A stretch of 64,000 nt of DNA, from the NCBI RefSeq assembly GCF_019266065.1, contig NZ_LPNR01000132.1:124001-188000 (forward strand). Direction: 5' to 3'. This document shows, one piece after another, positions 17,587 through 26,941 of the stretch. Origin of the DNA: Nocardia sp. MH4 (GTDB taxonomy: Bacteria > Actinomycetota > Actinomycetes > Mycobacteriales > Mycobacteriaceae). The notes beneath the pieces were generated by a model that did not search any database, was not told the DNA's origin, and worked only from the letters and a program-made list of their open reading frames with translations. Made by a program: the position numbers and the translations under genes. Position 1 is the stretch's first letter. Each line of letters begins with the position of its first letter.

Positions 17587-19056
17587 ATGACCGACAGCAT
17601 GCTGATCTGCGATCCGAACGAACTGCGCACGCTGTTCCTGTTCGAGAAGCTCGACGACGACCAGCTCGCGCAGCTGTGTGAGGCGGGCCGGATCGAATAC
17701 ATCGACCCGGGCCCGGTCTACCGCGAGGGCGAGCCGGCGACCTGCTTCTACGTGCTGATCGACGGCGAGGTGCGGCTGACGAAGCTGTCCGGCGGCATCG
17801 AGATCGAGATCAACCGCACCGACCACCGCGGCGTCTACGCGGGCGCCTGGATGGCCTACCTGGGCGACAAGGTGAGCCAGGACTACGCGGGCTCGATGTA
17901 TGTCCAGCGGCGCTCCCGGTTCCTGGTGCTGGCGGCCGCGGACTTCGCGCGGATGGTCAAGGACTGGTTCCCGATGGCGGTGCACCTGCTGGAGGGCGCC
18001 TTCTACGGCGGGCAGAAGTCCAGTCAGCGGATCGCCGAGCGGGAACGGCTGCTCGCGCTCGGATCGCTGTCGGCCGGGCTGACCCACGAGCTCAACAACC
18101 CGGCCGCCGCCGCGGTGCGGGCCACCGCCGGCCTGCGCGAACGCGTCGCGGGCATGCGCCACAAGCTCAAGATGATGGCCACCGGCAAGTTCCCGCCCGA
18201 GGCGCTGGTGCATCTGGTCGATCTGCAGGAGCAGGCGGCCGAGCGGGTCGCCAAGGCGCCCGACCTGTCGCCGCTCGAGGCCGCCGACCGGGAGGACGCG
18301 CTCGCCGACTGGTTCGACGAGCACGGCATCGCCGACGGCTGGAATCTGGCGCCGACCTTCGTCCAGGCCGGGCTCGACATCGACTGGCTCGAAGGCGTGC
18401 ACGCGACCCTGGAGGCTTGCCAGGCGCAGGTCTTCGAGGGCGCGATCCGCTGGCTGAACTACACCATCGAGACCGAGCTGCTGATGAACGAGATCGGCGA
18501 CTCGACGGCCCGCATCTCCACCCTGGTCGGCGCGGCCAAGCAGTACTCGCAGATGGACCGCGCGCCCTACCAGGTCGTCGACCTGCACGAACTGCTCGAT
18601 TCCACGCTGGTGATGCTCAATCGCAAGCTCGGTGACGGCGTGCGGGTGGTCAAGGACTACGACCGCTCGCTGCCGCTGGTCCCGTGCTTCGCGGCCGAAC
18701 TCAACCAGGTGTGGACCAACCTCATCGACAACGCGGTCTACGCGATGGACGGCGCAGGCACCTTGACGCTGCGCACCTACCAGGAGAACGACTGCGCGGT
18801 CGTCGAGATCGGCGATACCGGCCCCGGCATCGCGCCCGAGGCGAAGGGCCGGATCTTCGAACCGTTCTTCACCACCAAACCGGTCGGTGACGGCACCGGA
18901 CTCGGCCTCGACATCTCGTTCCGGATCGTGGTCAACAAGCACAACGGCGACATCCGGGTCGAATCCGAGCCGGGCGACACCCGTTTCATCGTCCGCCTGC
19001 CGCTCGATCCCCAGGCGGACAACGACAGCACCCCGTCGAACACAGGAGATCAGTGA
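17587..19056 (+). CDS. cytoplasmic histidine kinase with cNMP-binding domain
   Basis: 489 residues. An N-terminal cyclic-nucleotide-binding-type domain (about 10-135; VYREGEPATCFYVLIDGEVR) precedes a dimerisation region with phosphoacceptor His167 (LTHELNNPAAA). A long helical insert (200-340) follows, then the catalytic ATPase with N box WTNLIDNAVYAM, G1 DTGPGIAP, FFTTKP and GTGLGLDIS. There is no transmembrane helix, so the signal is intracellular. It lies between the receiver-flavoprotein and the UBP zinc-finger gene (4-bp overlap with the latter's GTG option), indicating one operon. The ligand of the sensor domain is unknown. Confidence 0.92.
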   Translation: MTDSMLICDPNELRTLFLFEKLDDDQLAQLCEAGRIEYIDPGPVYREGEPATCFYVLIDGEVRLTKLSGGIEIEINRTDHRGVYAGAWMAYLGDKVSQDYAGSMYVQRRSRFLVLAAADFARMVKDWFPMAVHLLEGAFYGGQKSSQRIAERERLLALGSLSAGLTHELNNPAAAAVRATAGLRERVAGMRHKLKMMATGKFPPEALVHLVDLQEQAAERVAKAPDLSPLEAADREDALADWFDEHGIADGWNLAPTFVQAGLDIDWLEGVHATLEACQAQVFEGAIRWLNYTIETELLMNEIGDSTARISTLVGAAKQYSQMDRAPYQVVDLHELLDSTLVMLNRKLGDGVRVVKDYDRSLPLVPCFAAELNQVWTNLIDNAVYAMDGAGTLTLRTYQENDCAVVEIGDTGPGIAPEAKGRIFEPFFTTKPVGDGTGLGLDISFRIVVNKHNGDIRVESEPGDTRFIVRLPLDPQADNDSTPSNTGDQ

Positions 19057-19409
19057 TGGCTGAAGAGTTCGAAGGTATCGACACCAGCGTCCCGCCGAGC
19101 GGGGCCGGTTGCGTGGAATGCGACGCCGCGAACGGCTGGTGGGTGCATCTGCGCCGCTGCGCCGAATGCGGGCACGTGGGCTGTTGCGACAGCTCGCCGA
19201 GCCAGCACGCGTCGAAGCATTTCGCCTCGACCGGGCATCCGTTCATGCAGAGCTACGAGCCGGGCGAGGACTGGTTCTACAACTTCACCACCAGCGAGAT
19301 GTACAGCGGCGGGCCCGAACTCGCGGCGCCGACCAGTCATCCGATCGGCCAGTCCGTGCCGGGACCGGCCGACCGGGTGCCCGCGAACTGGCAGTCACTG
19401 GTCCACTAG
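19056..19409 (+). CDS. UBP-type zinc finger protein
   Basis: 117-residue stand-alone zinc finger of the ubiquitin-protease (ZnF-UBP) type: CVECDAANGWWVHLRRCAEC, then GHVGCCDSSPSQHASKH and GHPFMQS supply the Cys/His zinc ligands. No protease domain is attached. Bacterial members commonly sit beside redox or signalling genes; the target peptide is unknown. ATG 19056 at good distance from AGGAG is preferred, with GTG 19053 in the same frame. Last gene of the receiver-flavoprotein/kinase operon. Confidence 0.9.
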   Translation: MAEEFEGIDTSVPPSGAGCVECDAANGWWVHLRRCAECGHVGCCDSSPSQHASKHFASTGHPFMQSYEPGEDWFYNFTTSEMYSGGPELAAPTSHPIGQSVPGPADRVPANWQSLVH

Positions 19410-19414
19410 CAGCG

Positions 19415-19804
19415 CTAGGGCGTGATCCCGGCGGCCTCGGCGACGGTCTTGTCGGCGTTGCCCGGCGCGAGGCAGACCAGCTTCGCGGTGCCGAGCGCCA
19501 CGTTCGGGCTGCCCTCGAAGGGGCTGCCCGGATTGGCCGCCAGGATCTGCTCGATCGCCTGCTTCTCACCCTCGGTGTCGAGTTCCTTGAACTGACCGCA
19601 GGTGATCTCGGCGGCGGTCGGCGCGGCGCTCGCCGATGTCGTCGGCGCGCCGGTCTTGGTCGTGGTGGTGGCACTCGCGCTCGCGCTCGAGGTCGGTGTG
19701 CCCTTGCGCAGCCCGCTCGCGTCGGCGGCGTCGTCGGAACCGCATCCGGCCACCGTCAAGCACAACGCCCCAGCAGCCAGGACGACGAGGGAGATTCGAT
19801 TCAT
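19415..19804 (-). CDS. small lipoprotein, function unknown
   Basis: 129 residues. A signal peptide ends in the lipobox LTVAGC, so it should be membrane-anchored by lipid. A Ser/Thr/Ala-rich spacer (about 35-65) precedes a small domain with two cysteines (ITCGQFKELD and KLVCLAPG), likely disulfide-bonded. It converges with the zinc-finger gene (5 bp between stops). Its promoter region contains the large palindrome at 19842-19929. No domain name can be given. Confidence 0.8.
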   Translation of the reverse strand: MNRISLVVLAAGALCLTVAGCGSDDAADASGLRKGTPTSSASASATTTTKTGAPTTSASAAPTAAEITCGQFKELDTEGEKQAIEQILAANPGSPFEGSPNVALGTAKLVCLAPGNADKTVAEAAGITP

Positions 19805-19841
19805 CTGCAGCTCACTGTGTTCTCGGCGGCTGGCGCCGCGG

Positions 19842-19929
19842 GTTTTCGGCCTCGTAACCTCGCGTCCGAGCGGCGATACTCCGCCTGCGGCGTTACGTCT
19901 CGCCGCTCGGATGCGAGGCGGCCGAAAAC
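19842..19929. repeat. long imperfect palindrome, family member 1
   Basis: Outer arms GTTTTCGGCC (19842-19851) and GGCCGAAAAC (19920-19929) are perfect complements. Inner arms of 18 bp (19859-19876 and 19900-19917) match with one G-T exception, around a 23-nt loop. It lies in the divergent gap between the lipoprotein and ATPase genes. The terminal arm resembles those at 34834 and 41903. Confidence 0.8.
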
Positions 19930-20012
19930 GTGGTGGTCCGGTTCGGGAGGTAAGGATGCCAGCTTGTTCGAGCGGATGCCAATGGCCGCGGTCCGGGCGT
20001 CCATAGGATGGG

Positions 20013-22220
20013 GTGGTGGCTGAACTCTCGCTGACCGCCCGGCTCAACCCTTCGGCGGCCGATGCCCGGCGCGGGGTGGTGCGTCTGCACCCCGAGACGC
20101 TGACCGCGCTCGGCCTGCGCGAATGGGACGGCATCGCCCTGACCGGCGCCCGCCGGACGGCGGCGGTGGTGGCCAAGGCACCGGCGAGCACTCCGCCAGG
20201 CGTCGCACTGCTCGACGACGTGACGCTGTCGAATGTGGGGCTGCGCGAGAACGCGGCGGTGACGGTCGCACCGGTGACGGTCTACGGCGCCAAGCAGATC
20301 TCGCTGAGCGGATCGGCCCACGCCACGGCCAGCATCCCGGCGGCCACGCTGCGCCAGGCCCTGCTCGGCAAGGTCGTCACCGTCGGTGACACGGTGTCGC
20401 TGCTGCCGCGCGACCTCGGCCCCGACATCAGTTCGGCGGCGGCCACCCAGGCGCTCTCGCGCGCCTTCGGCATCGCCTGGACCACCGAACTGCTCACCGT
20501 CACCGCGATCGAGCCGATGCCGGGACCGGTGAGCGTGCAACCCAATTCGGCCGTCGGCTGGGGTCGTGGCCCGGCCGCGATCCTGCACGCGATGGAACGC
20601 GACGCCGACCCCGGCCTCAACGGCCTGCCCGCCGATGCCGTCTCCGTGAGCACGGGGACCGCGCCGATCCAGGTCGAGGAGCTGGCCGGCGTGCAGGGGC
20701 AGGCGGCCAAGCTGTCGGAGTGGCTGAGCCTGGCGCTCGACGAGCCCGAGCTGCTGAAAACCCTGGGGGCACCGGCACATCTGGGCGTGCTCGTCACCGG
20801 GCCCGCCGGAGTCGGCAAGGCGACGCTGGCCAGGGCGGTGGCCGCGCCGCGGCGCGTGGTGGAACTCGACGGACCCAGCGTCGGCGCGATGGAGAGCGGA
20901 AACCGGTTGCGCGAGGTCGCCGAGGCGGTCGGGGACGTCGCCGCCGGGCAGGGCGGCATCCTGCTGATCACCGATATCGACGCGCTGCTGCCCGTCGAGG
21001 CGGAGCCGGTCGCCACGCTGATCCTCGACCAGCTGCGGGCCGCGATGCGCGCGCCGTGCGTGGCTCTGCTCGCCACCACCGCCCATCCGGCCCAGGTGGA
21101 CGCGCGCTTGCGCGCGCCGGACCTGTGCGATCGCGAACTCACCCTGCCGCTGCCGACCGCCGTGGTCCGGCGGGCTCTGCTCGAACAGCTGCTGCGCAAG
21201 GTGCCCTCGGGCGCCCTCGACCTGGAGCTGATCGCCTCGCGCACACCCGGTTTCGTGGTGGCCGACCTGGCCGCGCTGTGTCGGGAGGCCGCGGTGCGCG
21301 CGGCCGGACGGGCCAGCCGCGAGCAGTCCGAGCCCGAACTCACCCAGGACGACCTGGTCGGCGCGCTCGATGTCATCCGGCCGCTGTCTCGTTCGGGGAC
21401 CGAGGAATTGGCGATCGGCTCGCTCGATCTCGACGATGTCGGCGACATGGTGGAGACCAAACAGGCGCTCACCGAGGCGGTCCTGTGGCCGCTGCGGCAC
21501 CCCGATTCGTTCGCCCGGCTCGGCATCGACCCGCCGCGCGGTATGCTGCTCTACGGTCCGCCCGGCTGCGGTAAGACCTTCCTGGTGCGGGCGCTGGCGG
21601 GCACCGGCCAGCTCAGCGTGCACGCGGTCAAAGGCGCTGAGCTGATGGACAAGTGGGTCGGCTCCTCGGAGCGGGCCGTGCGCGAACTGTTCCAGCGCGC
21701 CCGCGATTCGGCGCCGTCGCTGATCTTCCTCGACGAGGTGGACGCGCTGGCACCGCGACGCGGGCAGAGCAGCGACTCCGGGGTCTCCGACCGGGTGGTC
21801 GCGGCCCTGCTCACCGAGCTCGACGGGGTGGAACCGCTGCGCGATGTGGTGGTCGTCGGCGCGACCAACCGGCCCGAGCTGATCGATCCGGCGCTGCTGC
21901 GACCGGGGCGGCTGGACCGGTTGGTGTTCGTGCCGCCGCCCGACGGGCCCGCCCGGCTCGACATCCTGCGCACCGCGGGTCGCTCGGTGCCGCTGGCGGC
22001 CGACGTCGACCTGGCCGCACTGGCCGAGGACCTCGACGGCTACTCCGCCGCGGACTGCTCGGCCCTGCTGCGCGAGGCGGCGCTGTCGGCGCTGCGCCGC
22101 GATATTGCGGCGGCCGATGTCACCGTCGAGGACGTCGCCGCCGCCCGGGCGAGCGTGCGGCCGTCGCTGGATCCCGAGCAGGTCGAGTCGCTGCGCCGGT
22201 ATGCCGAGAGCCGCGCCTGA
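20013..22220 (+). CDS. Cdc48/VCP-type AAA ATPase with degenerate first ATPase ring
   Basis: 735 residues in Cdc48 layout: N domain (about 1-190), D1 (about 215-450), D2 (about 470-735). D2 is intact, with GPPGCGKTFLVRAL, LIFLDEVDALAPRRG and an Arg finger after LLRPGRLDR. D1 looks inactive: its P-loop is GPAGVGKAT, where the Ser/Thr after Lys is Ala, and its Walker B ends TDID rather than DE. The family uses ATP to unfold or extract proteins. It resembles the single Cdc48-like gene near pssA-psd in mycobacteria; substrates are unknown. The start is GTG 20013. A stem-loop follows the stop. Confidence 0.92.
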   Translation: MVAELSLTARLNPSAADARRGVVRLHPETLTALGLREWDGIALTGARRTAAVVAKAPASTPPGVALLDDVTLSNVGLRENAAVTVAPVTVYGAKQISLSGSAHATASIPAATLRQALLGKVVTVGDTVSLLPRDLGPDISSAAATQALSRAFGIAWTTELLTVTAIEPMPGPVSVQPNSAVGWGRGPAAILHAMERDADPGLNGLPADAVSVSTGTAPIQVEELAGVQGQAAKLSEWLSLALDEPELLKTLGAPAHLGVLVTGPAGVGKATLARAVAAPRRVVELDGPSVGAMESGNRLREVAEAVGDVAAGQGGILLITDIDALLPVEAEPVATLILDQLRAAMRAPCVALLATTAHPAQVDARLRAPDLCDRELTLPLPTAVVRRALLEQLLRKVPSGALDLELIASRTPGFVVADLAALCREAAVRAAGRASREQSEPELTQDDLVGALDVIRPLSRSGTEELAIGSLDLDDVGDMVETKQALTEAVLWPLRHPDSFARLGIDPPRGMLLYGPPGCGKTFLVRALAGTGQLSVHAVKGAELMDKWVGSSERAVRELFQRARDSAPSLIFLDEVDALAPRRGQSSDSGVSDRVVAALLTELDGVEPLRDVVVVGATNRPELIDPALLRPGRLDRLVFVPPPDGPARLDILRTAGRSVPLAADVDLAALAEDLDGYSAADCSALLREAALSALRRDIAAADVTVEDVAAARASVRPSLDPEQVESLRRYAESRA

Positions 22221-22235
22221 CCATTCCCGTGCTGC

Positions 22236-22279
22236 TGTACCGGATCCGGCCCGCGGCGCCGACACCCGTCGCGCCGTAA
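22236..22279 (+). pseudogene. remnant tail related to the 3' end of the downstream membrane gene
   Basis: The 21 bases at 22236-22256 are identical to 23614-23634, the end of the membrane-protein gene, and are read in the same frame (LYRIRPA). Both copies continue for only 8-9 codons before a stop. There is no start, so this looks like the leftover 3' end of a lost tandem copy. Confidence 0.45.
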
Positions 22280-22382
22280 CGGTGTCCGGCGCGACCGGAT
22301 CGCGCACCGTCGGCGAACGCGCCGCCCGGTCATCCGGTCGTGACATCCCAGGTAGGACGGTTTTCGCCGGTATCGTCGAAGG

Positions 22383-23657
22383 GTGCCCAAGATCCGGGAT
22401 GGTCTGGACGCGGTGGCGGCCTTCGCCGGGGCCGCGGCGGCGGGGATGTCGCTGTTCCTGCCGTTCACCTTCGGCGCCGAGTCCGCGGTCGACTCGCCCT
22501 ACCGGGTCACCAGCCTGATCAACAGCGTGCCGCGCGCGGCGGCGCTGGGGCTCATCGTCGCCGTCGTCGTCGCGGTGCTGGCCCGGCCGATCACCCGGCC
22601 CGGACTGGTCTGGCTGGCCGCGGCGTGCGGCTCACTCGCCCTGGCGATCAACTACTTCGTCGGGCAGACGATGACCTCCACCGACGTGCTGACCACCCAG
22701 AACTACGTCGACTCGCTCTGCGGTGGCGTGCTGTTCGGCGCGCTCGGCATCTGCGCGCTGCGGATGCGCTGGCCCGCGGTCGGTTTCCTGCTCGGGGTCG
22801 TCACAGTGTTCGTCTACGGCGAGGTCGTGGCCGTGTTCAGCTCGAACACCTCGGCCACGGCCAGCAGGTCCGTGCACACCCCGGCCTGGCTGGTCGTCGC
22901 CGCGGTCGTGCTGCTGACGCTGAACACCCTGCGTCACCGGCACGGCATCATGCTGCCCGGCATCGCGCGCCTGGCCGCCGACCTGCCGATCAGCCCGATC
23001 GTGGCCGCCACCGTGCTGTCGCTGACGCTGCTGATCGCCACCGACTGGCTCGATCGCGAGTTCGACGACCTGCACGGCAACACCTGGCAGATCACCCTCG
23101 CCGTGGTGGTCACGCTGGCCGCCGCCTTCGCCACCGCCGTCCTGCTGCCCGGCCGCGACGGCACGGGCGTGCTGATGGCGGTCAGCCTGGGCGCCGCGGC
23201 CGACTCGCTCGCCGACGCGCTGAGTCTCGGCTGGAATCTCGTCCTGATCCTGCTCGTCGCGACCGCCGCCATCCTGGCCGGCCTGCGCTGGTCGCGACCG
23301 TGGCTCGTACTGCTCGGCGCGGCCGCGATCTGCGTGTTCGCCACCGTGGCCGAACGGCTTCCGTGGGCGTTCGCCTGGACGGCGGGTGTCGTGGCGCTGA
23401 CCGGCGTCGTGGGTTTCGCCGCCGGTTCGCTGCGGGTCGTCTACCTGCCCAGCGCCGTGCTCGGCCTCGGCGCGCTGTACCTGCCGTCGATCCTGTGGTC
23501 CATCCCCACTCGGCAGCGCCACTGGCCCACGGGCACGACCTCGGTCGACGACAGCATTCCGGGCTGGGTCGCGCTGACCATCACGATCGGCGCCGCGGCC
23601 GGTCTGGCCGTGTTGTACCGGATCCGGCCCGCGGAAACGGAATCCGTCACGCGGTGA
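22383..23657 (+). CDS. polytopic membrane protein of unknown function
   Basis: 424 residues with about 10-12 hydrophobic helices and short polar loops. A central charged segment (TDWLDREFDDLHGNTW) separates two membrane halves. Start is GTG 22383; no strong ribosome binding site was seen. No transporter signature was recognised. It sits between the Cdc48-like ATPase and the Mrp operon. Its 3' end is partly duplicated upstream of its own start. Confidence 0.7.
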   Translation: MPKIRDGLDAVAAFAGAAAAGMSLFLPFTFGAESAVDSPYRVTSLINSVPRAAALGLIVAVVVAVLARPITRPGLVWLAAACGSLALAINYFVGQTMTSTDVLTTQNYVDSLCGGVLFGALGICALRMRWPAVGFLLGVVTVFVYGEVVAVFSSNTSATASRSVHTPAWLVVAAVVLLTLNTLRHRHGIMLPGIARLAADLPISPIVAATVLSLTLLIATDWLDREFDDLHGNTWQITLAVVVTLAAAFATAVLLPGRDGTGVLMAVSLGAAADSLADALSLGWNLVLILLVATAAILAGLRWSRPWLVLLGAAAICVFATVAERLPWAFAWTAGVVALTGVVGFAAGSLRVVYLPSAVLGLGALYLPSILWSIPTRQRHWPTGTTSVDDSIPGWVALTITIGAAAGLAVLYRIRPAETESVTR

Positions 23658-23774
23658 TAGCCGGGCGCCCCGCGACATGGCCGACGCGACAGCACCGGTG
23701 CCACGAAACCCGATGGGATCGCCCGTAGGATCGGGGCGCACTACTCGACCGCCACCTACCCGACGGAGGAGGAG

Positions 23775-26561
23775 TTGCTCGCCGTTCTACTCGCCCACGC
23801 GCTGGCCGCACTGGTGGCCCCGGTGTGTGTGCGAGTGCTGGGCCGCAACGCTTTCTACCTGCTCGCGCTGGTACCGCTGGGCAGTCTCGGCTGGGTGATC
23901 GCGCACTGGGGAACGACCGTGCGCACGCATGTGCGATGGGCGCCGCAGATCTCGATGGACATCGATCTGCGCTTCGACTCCCTCGCCGCGGTGATGTGCA
24001 CGCTGGTTCTCGGCATCGGCGCGCTGATCCTGGCCTATTGCGGACGCTATTTCGAGCGCGACGAAGCCAAGCTCGGGGTCTTCGCGGCCGAGCTGACCGG
24101 TTTCGCGGGCGCCATGTTCGGCCTGGTCACCAGCGACAACATGCTGCTGCTCTATGTCTTCTGGGAAATCACGACAGTGCTGTCGTTCCTGCTCGTCGGG
24201 CACTACGCCGAGCGGTCGGTGAGCAGGCGGGCGGCGATCCAGGCGCTACTGGTGACCGGGGCGGGCGGGCTGGCGATGCTGGTCGGGATCGTCGTGCTCG
24301 GCAACCGCTACGGCAGTTACCTGCTGTCGGATCTGCTGGCCACCGCGCCGCCCGGCGGGACCGCGGTCTCGGTCGGCATCGGGTTGGTGCTGATCGGCGC
24401 GATCAGCAAATCGGCGATCGTCCCGCTGCACTTCTGGCTCCCCGGCGCGATGGCCGCGCCGACCCCGGTCAGCGCCTATCTGCACGCGGCCGCGATGGTG
24501 AAGGCGGGCATCTACCTGGTGGCCAGGCTCGCGCCCGCCTTCGCCCAGACCCCGCCCTGGCACGTCATGCTGCTGCCGCTGGGTCTGATCTCGATCCTGC
24601 TGGCGGGCTGGCGGGCGATGCAGGTGTACGACCTCAAACTGGTGCTGGCCTTCGGCACCGTCAGCCAACTGGGCCTGCTGATGACGATGATGGCGATCGG
24701 CACGCCGGACGCGGCCCTGGCCGGGATCACGCTGCTGGTCGCGCACGCCCTGTTCAAGGCCTGCCTGTTCATGGTGGTCGGCATCATCGATCACGGCGCG
24801 GGCACGCGTGACCTGCGCGAGCTGTCCGGGCTCGGGCGGCGGGCGCCGTGGTTGTGCGCCATCGCGGTCGTCGCCGCGCTGAGCATGGCCGGGATCGCCC
24901 CGCTGCTCGGCTTCGTCGGCAAGGAGTCGGCGCTGAGCTCGGTGTGGTCGGCGGAAGTACTGACGACACCGGTCAAGCTGGCCGAGCTGGCGGGCATCGC
25001 GATCGGCTCGGCGTTCACGGTGGCCTACAGCACCCGCTTCATCTGGGGTGCCTTCCGTGGCGCCGGGTCGCCGACCCCACCGATGACCTGGCACGCGCCG
25101 GGTGCACTGCTGCTGGTGCCGCCCGCGGTGCTCGCCGCGGCGGGCGTCGCGGGCGGGCTGGACACGACCGACGTCGACCGGTGGCTGAGCCCCTACGCCC
25201 AGACCTTGCCCGGTGAACTGGACGCCCACCTCGCGCTCTGGCACGACGTCACCTGGCCGCTGGTGCTGACGCTGTTCATCATCGTCGCCGGCGTCGCCCT
25301 GTTCCTCATCCGCGGCCGGATCACCGAACCGGTCCATCCGCGCCTTGGCAACGCCGACCGCGCCTACGACGCGGCCCTGCGCGCGATGGACCGGCTCTCG
25401 CTGAAGATCACCGGCACCGTGCAGTCCGGTTCGCTGCCCGCCAGCCAGGCCACCATCCTGGGCACCCTGATCGTGCTGCCGACGGTCCTGCTGGCGCTCG
25501 GCACCCGCACGGGAGTGGAGCTGCGGCTGTGGGATTCGCCGCTGCAAGCCGCGATCGGGGCGATCATGATCGCGATGGCGCTGGCGGCGACGGTGCTGCG
25601 CAACCGGTTGGCCAGCGTGCTCGTCGTCGGGGTCACCGGCTACGGCTGCGGCGTGATCTTCGCCCTGCACGGCGCGCCCGACCTGGCGCTGACCCAATTC
25701 CTGGTCGAGACCCTGACCCTGGTGATCTTCGTGCTGGTGTTGCGCGCGTTCCCCGCCGAGATCGCCGAGGACCAGGCGACGGCCTTCAAGATCCGCCGGG
25801 CACTGCTCGCCGTCGGCGTCGGCGTCACCGTCGCGGTGCTGGCCGCGTTCGCCACCGCCGCCCGCCGCGCCGAACCGATCTGGCAGGCCATCCCGGACGC
25901 CGCCTACCGGATCGGCGGCGGCAAGAACGCGGTGAACGTGCTGCTCGTCGACATCAGGGCCTGGGACACCCTGGGCGAGATCTCGGTACTCGTCGTCGCC
26001 GCGACCGGCGTCGCCTCGCTGGTGTTCCGCAGCCGCCGCTTCGGCAGCGCGCCGCGCGCGGCCGACTCACCGAACTACGACCCCGACGCGGTGAGCTGGC
26101 TGTCGGCCGCCCGGCTGGTCGACCGGCGCGACCGCTCGATGGTCCTGCAGATCACCACCCGGCTGATCTTCCCCACCATCATGGTGCTGTCGGTGTACTT
26201 CTTCTTCTCCGGGCACAACGCGCCGGGTGGCGGCTTCGCGGGCGGCTTGGTCGCCGGGCTCGCGCTGACCCTGCGCTACCTGGCGGGCGGCCGCTACGAG
26301 CTGGGCGAGGCGCTGCCGGTCGACGCCGGACACCTGCTCGGCGCCGGACTCACCCTGGCCGCGGGCACCGCGACCGCCTCGCTGCTGCTCGGCGCGCCGC
26401 CGCTGTCGTCGGCGATCGTCGAGGTGACGCTGCCGGTGCTCGGCCACATCAAGCTGGTCACCGCGATGTTCTTCGACCTCGGCGTCTACCTGGTCGTGGT
26501 CGGGCTGGTCCTCGACGTGCTGCGCAGCCTCGGCGCCCGCCTGGACAAGGAATTGGTATGA
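23775..26561 (+). CDS. mrpA: Mrp Na+/H+ antiporter subunit A (fused A and B)
   Basis: 928-residue membrane protein, the main ion-translocating subunit of the Mrp antiporter. The N-terminal part is NuoL-like, with LLYVFWEITTVLSFLLVGHY, the conserved LHFWLPGAMAAPTPVSAYLH and AHALFKACLFMVVG. The last about 170 residues are an MrpB domain (FFFSGHNAPGGGFAGGLVAG). No separate mrpB follows, so A and B are fused. The start is TTG 23775 directly behind GGAGGAGGAG. It shares a 4-base overlap with mrpC. The complex exports Na+ (or K+) using the proton gradient. Confidence 0.95.
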   Translation: MLAVLLAHALAALVAPVCVRVLGRNAFYLLALVPLGSLGWVIAHWGTTVRTHVRWAPQISMDIDLRFDSLAAVMCTLVLGIGALILAYCGRYFERDEAKLGVFAAELTGFAGAMFGLVTSDNMLLLYVFWEITTVLSFLLVGHYAERSVSRRAAIQALLVTGAGGLAMLVGIVVLGNRYGSYLLSDLLATAPPGGTAVSVGIGLVLIGAISKSAIVPLHFWLPGAMAAPTPVSAYLHAAAMVKAGIYLVARLAPAFAQTPPWHVMLLPLGLISILLAGWRAMQVYDLKLVLAFGTVSQLGLLMTMMAIGTPDAALAGITLLVAHALFKACLFMVVGIIDHGAGTRDLRELSGLGRRAPWLCAIAVVAALSMAGIAPLLGFVGKESALSSVWSAEVLTTPVKLAELAGIAIGSAFTVAYSTRFIWGAFRGAGSPTPPMTWHAPGALLLVPPAVLAAAGVAGGLDTTDVDRWLSPYAQTLPGELDAHLALWHDVTWPLVLTLFIIVAGVALFLIRGRITEPVHPRLGNADRAYDAALRAMDRLSLKITGTVQSGSLPASQATILGTLIVLPTVLLALGTRTGVELRLWDSPLQAAIGAIMIAMALAATVLRNRLASVLVVGVTGYGCGVIFALHGAPDLALTQFLVETLTLVIFVLVLRAFPAEIAEDQATAFKIRRALLAVGVGVTVAVLAAFATAARRAEPIWQAIPDAAYRIGGGKNAVNVLLVDIRAWDTLGEISVLVVAATGVASLVFRSRRFGSAPRAADSPNYDPDAVSWLSAARLVDRRDRSMVLQITTRLIFPTIMVLSVYFFFSGHNAPGGGFAGGLVAGLALTLRYLAGGRYELGEALPVDAGHLLGAGLTLAAGTATASLLLGAPPLSSAIVEVTLPVLGHIKLVTAMFFDLGVYLVVVGLVLDVLRSLGARLDKELV

Positions 26562-26941
26562 GTGCCAATCTCGTTCTGCTGATCACGATCGGCGCGCTCA
26601 CCGCGTGCGGGGTGTACCTGTTGCTCGAGCGGGTGGTCTCGAAGATGCTGCTCGGGATGATCCTGCTGGGCAACGCGGTGAACCTGCTGATCCTCACCAT
26701 GGGCGGCCCCGACGGGCGGCCGCCGGTCCTCGGCAGTTCCGATACCTCCCACGACGGCATGGCCGACCCGCTGGCCCAGGCCATGGTGCTCACCGCCATC
26801 GTCATCACCATGGGCCTGGCCGCGTTCGTGCTCGCGCTGGCCTACCGCTCCTACATGCTGACCACCACCGAGGACGTCGACAACGACCCCGAGGACGCCC
26901 AGATCGCCGCCCGGCGGGAACGGGAGGATCCCGAACAGTGA
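26558..26941 (+). CDS. mrpC: Mrp antiporter subunit C
   Basis: 127-residue NuoK-like subunit with three membrane helices and the family segment LGMILLGNAVNLLILTMGG. The later DPLAQAMVLTAIVITMG is the conserved MrpC/NuoK signature. Start ATG and the mrpA stop overlap as ATGA; its stop overlaps the mrpD GTG as GTGA, so translation is coupled on both sides. The C-terminal tail is acidic and Arg-rich. Confidence 0.95.
   Translation: MSANLVLLITIGALTACGVYLLLERVVSKMLLGMILLGNAVNLLILTMGGPDGRPPVLGSSDTSHDGMADPLAQAMVLTAIVITMGLAAFVLALAYRSYMLTTTEDVDNDPEDAQIAARREREDPEQ

Noticed and set aside
19893..22346. 817-codon frame antisense to the Cdc48-like gene
   Set aside because: Arg/Gln/Gly-rich shadow of a certain gene, with no ribosome site or motif.
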